From assembly GCF_018140925.1 (NCBI RefSeq), contig NZ_CP073315.1, forward strand, positions 3,100,001 to 3,164,000: 64,000 nucleotides of DNA, read 5' to 3'. A program made the translations under genes and the position numbers. The DNA comes from Psychrobacillus sp. INOP01 (GTDB lineage Bacteria; Bacillota; Bacilli; Bacillales_A; Planococcaceae). Under the pieces are notes generated by a model. The model was not told the origin of the DNA. It saw nothing but the letters and a program-made list of their open reading frames with translations, and searched no databases. Shown here in pieces: positions 61,734 through 64,000 of the stretch (positions are counted from its first letter, which is position 1; each line of letters starts with the position of its first letter).

Positions 61734-62759
61734 GTGAAAAAAAATGTAACGATTAGGGATGTAGCAAAAGAATCAGGTTTATCCATCGCTACTGTTTCAA
61801 GGTATCTAAACGGAAAAGGCTATTTAAGTGAGCAATCAGAGAAAAAGATTAAAGATGTAATGGAACGACTAGATTATAAGCCAAATGAAGTAGCTAGAAG
61901 TCTATCAAATGGAAAAACGAATACGATTGCACTAATTATACCAGATATCACGAATCCATTCTTTCCCGAATTGGTAGTTGCCATTGAAGGTGTAGCAAGA
62001 ATAAGAGGCTATAGCTTATTTTTAATAAATACACAAGAAGAGCTACTTCATTCAAATGGTTTTTGGAGAAGTCTTGAAAGTCGATTTATCGATGGTTTGA
62101 TTTTGGGTTCCTTTCAATTTACTGGAGAGGTATTAAAAGGGATGAAGAATATGAATCTACCTTTTGTTCGTATTGATCGTGCGGTAGGTGATGATGAAAA
62201 TAATTCCTTTGGCGTGGATAACAGCGAAGGGGCAAAACTTGCAGTGGAGCATTTAATCGAGGTAGGTTGTAAGAAGATTGCCCATATAAGTGGACCAAGC
62301 TCTTATCCTTCTTCTTCAGAGAGGCTAAAAGGCTACCGAGAAGCGTTGAAGAGATATCTTCCTCTACAGGAAGAATGTATTTATGAGGGGGATTTCTCTT
62401 TAGAAAGTGGCCAAAATCTCACCAAACTGTTATTGAATAATCACAGAGATTGTGATGGGATTTTCTTTGGAAACGATCTCATGGCAATCGGTGGGCTAAA
62501 AACGTTAAAGCTAATGAATATTCGAGTGCCAGAAGAAATAGCGATTATTGGATTTGATGGAATTCAACTAACTCAAATGGTAGACCCTGAAATAAGTACG
62601 ATTGAACAACCAATTTATGAATTAGGGAAACTAGCAACAACTCACCTAATCGACATGATCGAAAAAAAGAATGAAGGCAGTGATTACGTTAAACTAGATG
62701 TGCATTTGAGGAAAAGGGAGTCTACCTTGGGGATACAACCCTCATCGGGGGCCATGTAG
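61734..62759 (+). CDS. LacI-family transcriptional repressor
   Basis: A 341-residue LacI/GalR regulator. The N-terminal helix-turn-helix VTIRDVAKESGLSIATVSRYLNG is complete with the hinge helix (PNEVARSLSNGKT), followed by a periplasmic-binding-type effector domain (NTIALIIPDITNPFFPELV to IGFDGIQLTQMVDPEISTIEQP). It is probably the repressor that binds TGTAACCGGTTTCAC at 52345 and 52402 and releases on binding a sugar. GTG 61734 follows AAGGAG by 11 bases. The gene stands at the end of the operon it likely controls. Confidence 0.92.
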   Translation: MKKNVTIRDVAKESGLSIATVSRYLNGKGYLSEQSEKKIKDVMERLDYKPNEVARSLSNGKTNTIALIIPDITNPFFPELVVAIEGVARIRGYSLFLINTQEELLHSNGFWRSLESRFIDGLILGSFQFTGEVLKGMKNMNLPFVRIDRAVGDDENNSFGVDNSEGAKLAVEHLIEVGCKKIAHISGPSSYPSSSERLKGYREALKRYLPLQEECIYEGDFSLESGQNLTKLLLNNHRDCDGIFFGNDLMAIGGLKTLKLMNIRVPEEIAIIGFDGIQLTQMVDPEISTIEQPIYELGKLATTHLIDMIEKKNEGSDYVKLDVHLRKRESTLGIQPSSGAM

Positions 62760-62841
62760 CAAATCATCCAGGCATTTGACTATAATTCTTTATTTGATGT
62801 GTTTAATACAGGATAAGATATTTCTCGCCTTAACAATTATT

Positions 62842-62875
62842 AGCAACCGAATTTACAACTTCGGTTGCTTTTTGT
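62842..62875 (+). terminator. Rho-independent terminator
   Basis: AGCAACCGA-10-TCGGTTGCT, a perfect nine-pair stem, followed by five T. Ends the LacI transcript. Confidence 0.92.
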
Positions 62876-62927
62876 GTTTGTGAATATTTTGGTTTCATTT
62901 ATTAAAAATCAACCTATATACCAACAA

Positions 62928-62941
62928 TAAAAGCGCTTACA
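62928..62941 (+). promoter_or_regulatory. Candidate cre site (CcpA)
   Basis: TAAAAGCGCTTACA matches 12 of 14 positions of the symmetrical cre TGAAAGCGCTTTCA. It lies upstream of the sulfonate/nitrate-type importer genes and would place them under carbon catabolite control. No clear promoter boxes were identified. Confidence 0.5.
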
Positions 62942-62992
62942 AAAGGTAGTAAGAAAATTCATACTATTAGAAAAACAGGAGAGGTGATAGCA

Positions 62993-63031
62993 TTGATAAT
63001 AATAAATAACAGAAATGAAGAGGGTGATTAA
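62993..63031 (+). CDS. Possible 12-residue leader peptide
   Basis: TTG 62993 follows a very good site (AGGAGAGGTGAT) and opens a short frame, MIIINNRNEEGD, with its stop at 63029-63031. The end of this frame carries the ribosome binding sequence GAGGGTGAT of the permease gene. Translation of the leader may therefore control the permease. Speculative: short frames are common by chance. Confidence 0.3.
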   Translation: MIIINNRNEEGD

Positions 63032-63866
63032 AATAGAAGTGAATCAGGCATTAAAAACGAAGAGGAAAACAAAAATTAAAAATAGACAAATGAAAAAATT
63101 GAATTGGGTAGAAATGATTCCTAGTAATATGTGGGTGCTCATTTCACTCGTTGTTGCGATAATTTTTTGGGCTATTTTATCTATAATTCCAAATACCTCT
63201 AGAAGTTTTCCAAACATTTTCTATGTTTTAGAGTCAGTTGCAACTATGTTGCAACGTGGGGTATTTTGGAGTGATATTGCGAGCAGTCTAATATCTGTTT
63301 TAGTCGGTTTCTTGCTTGGGTTTGTAATTTCTTTACCAGTAGCTATACTGATGGCTTGGTATCGTCCTATCCGTTTTATAATTGAACCTTGGATACAATT
63401 CGTTCGAAATATTCCCCCTTTAGCTTATGTACCATTGGTCGTTATATCGGCAGGGGTTGGAAGGACTCCACAGATTATTGTTATAACAATTGCTACTTTT
63501 TTGACGATGTCTATCACAATTTATCAAGGGGTACGTAATATTGATCCAACTTTAATAAAGGCAGCGAGAGTGCTTGGAGCAAAGGATAAGGATATTTTCT
63601 TGAAGGTTATTGCTCCAGCTTCGTTACCTTTTATTATGACTGCAATCCGACTTGGGACAGCTATAGGGTTAACCTCGTTAATTGCTGCCGAATCTACAGG
63701 GGCGAGTGCCGGACTTGGAATGAGAATAAGGGCATTAAATAATACTTTCGAGTCGGCTCCTATGCTTCTTTACATTATAGTCATTGGTATTATTGGTTTA
63801 ATATTTGAGCGTTTAGTGAAACTGCTTGAAAGGAGATTGACAGGATGGCAGGAGAAGAGAGAGTAG
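63015..63866 (+). CDS. Nitrate/sulfonate/taurine-type ABC importer permease (SsuC/TauC-like)
   Basis: A permease of up to 283 residues with six helices. Family blocks include FVRNIPPLAYVPLVVI, the EAA-type loop AARVLGAKDKDIFLKVIAPASLP and GLTSLIAAESTGASAGLGM. These are typical of SsuC/TauC/ThiX proteins that import sulfonates, taurine, nitrate or pyrimidine-like compounds. The start is uncertain: ATG 63015 lacks a site, whereas the good GAGGGTGAT sequence points to an ATA at 63033 or a GTG at 63039. It overlaps the ATPase gene at 63845. The substrate is not decided by the visible part. Confidence 0.85.
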   Translation: MKRVIKIEVNQALKTKRKTKIKNRQMKKLNWVEMIPSNMWVLISLVVAIIFWAILSIIPNTSRSFPNIFYVLESVATMLQRGVFWSDIASSLISVLVGFLLGFVISLPVAILMAWYRPIRFIIEPWIQFVRNIPPLAYVPLVVISAGVGRTPQIIVITIATFLTMSITIYQGVRNIDPTLIKAARVLGAKDKDIFLKVIAPASLPFIMTAIRLGTAIGLTSLIAAESTGASAGLGMRIRALNNTFESAPMLLYIIVIGIIGLIFERLVKLLERRLTGWQEKRE

Positions 63867-64000
63867 TAAAATTAAAGATTGATAATGTTCGGAAAGTATA
63901 TAACTCCCATAATGGGGAGGTTATTGCACTAAATGGTGTTAGTCTCGATATTTATGAAAATGAATTTATTACAGTTGTAGGTCCATCTGGTTGTGGAAAG
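63845..64000 (+). CDS. ABC importer ATPase, partial (SsuB/TauB-like)
   Basis: Starts with ATG 63845, 22 bases inside the permease gene, and runs off the window after 52 codons. The visible part has an A-loop aromatic (VRKVYNSHNG), LNGVSLDIYENEFITVVG and the Walker A sequence GPSGCGK. It is the ATPase partner of the permease at 63015, and the binding protein gene should follow outside the window. Confidence 0.9.
   Translation, partial: MAGEERVVKLKIDNVRKVYNSHNGEVIALNGVSLDIYENEFITVVGPSGCGK

Overview
The window is AT-rich DNA from a Gram-positive, spore-former-type bacterium of the order Bacillales. Evidence for this is the strong purine-rich ribosome binding sites, frequent TTG and GTG starts, lipobox lipoproteins, CcpA-type cre sites, Lpl/Yes-type sugar importers without their own ATPase, a Vpr-like subtilase, and intergenic repeats of a kind I recall from Bacillaceae and Planococcaceae-like genomes. 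The genus is not decided by the sequence. No rRNA, tRNA, CRISPR array, prophage or transposase was seen. The window is almost entirely carbohydrate catabolism and transport.

Region A (1-3425, minus strand): end of an ABC-2 exporter operon, with a membrane-anchored DUF6583-like protein and two permeases, the last cut by the window edge.

Region B (3641-21172): a polysaccharide or oligosaccharide utilisation locus. It contains a secreted 940-residue propeller protein with a carbohydrate-binding-like domain, a deacetylase-like protein, a DegT aminotransferase, a cytoplasmic propeller related to the secreted one, an esterase-like hydrolase, a GntR regulator fused to a solute-binding domain, a heparinase II/III-type lyase, a YesL protein and an LplBCA importer. 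Three transcription units each carry the same tandem operator, TACATGTWAWATACATGTA, so this is probably one regulon. The first importer permease has no ATG, GTG or TTG start able to cover its first membrane helix.

Region C (21173-27391): a repeat-rich spacer, then a five-gene operon: a divergent NRAMP-fold transporter, an epimerase-like protein, a DHDPS-family aldolase or lyase, a regulator and a Gfo/Idh oxidoreductase.

Region D (27420-31812): a large cell-envelope or secreted subtilase flanked on both sides by related imperfect 19-22 bp repeat arrays.

Region E (31905-51978): a large sugar or polyol locus. It has a tagatose-3-epimerase-like isomerase, a GntR/UTRA regulator, two FGGY kinases, a class II aldolase, a galactitol-1-phosphate dehydrogenase-like enzyme, a PfkB kinase and an SDR. 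A CcpA/GntR-controlled promoter then drives an RbsBAC importer, two more zinc dehydrogenases, a NagB-like deaminase, a 2-hydroxyacid dehydrogenase, a phosphotriesterase-family lactonase, a shikimate-dehydrogenase-like protein, a cupin phosphoglucose isomerase and a KDPG-type aldolase. A HAD phosphatase follows.

Region F (52015-62759): a decayed uppS fragment, then a LacI-controlled operon with paired operators. It encodes AtuA-like and DUF4387 proteins, a ribokinase, an LplBCA importer and two ADP-ribosylglycohydrolase-family proteins, followed by the LacI gene. This looks like import and cleavage of an unknown, possibly ribosylated, compound.

Region G (62842-64000): start of a nitrate/sulfonate/taurine-type ABC importer (permease and truncated ATPase).
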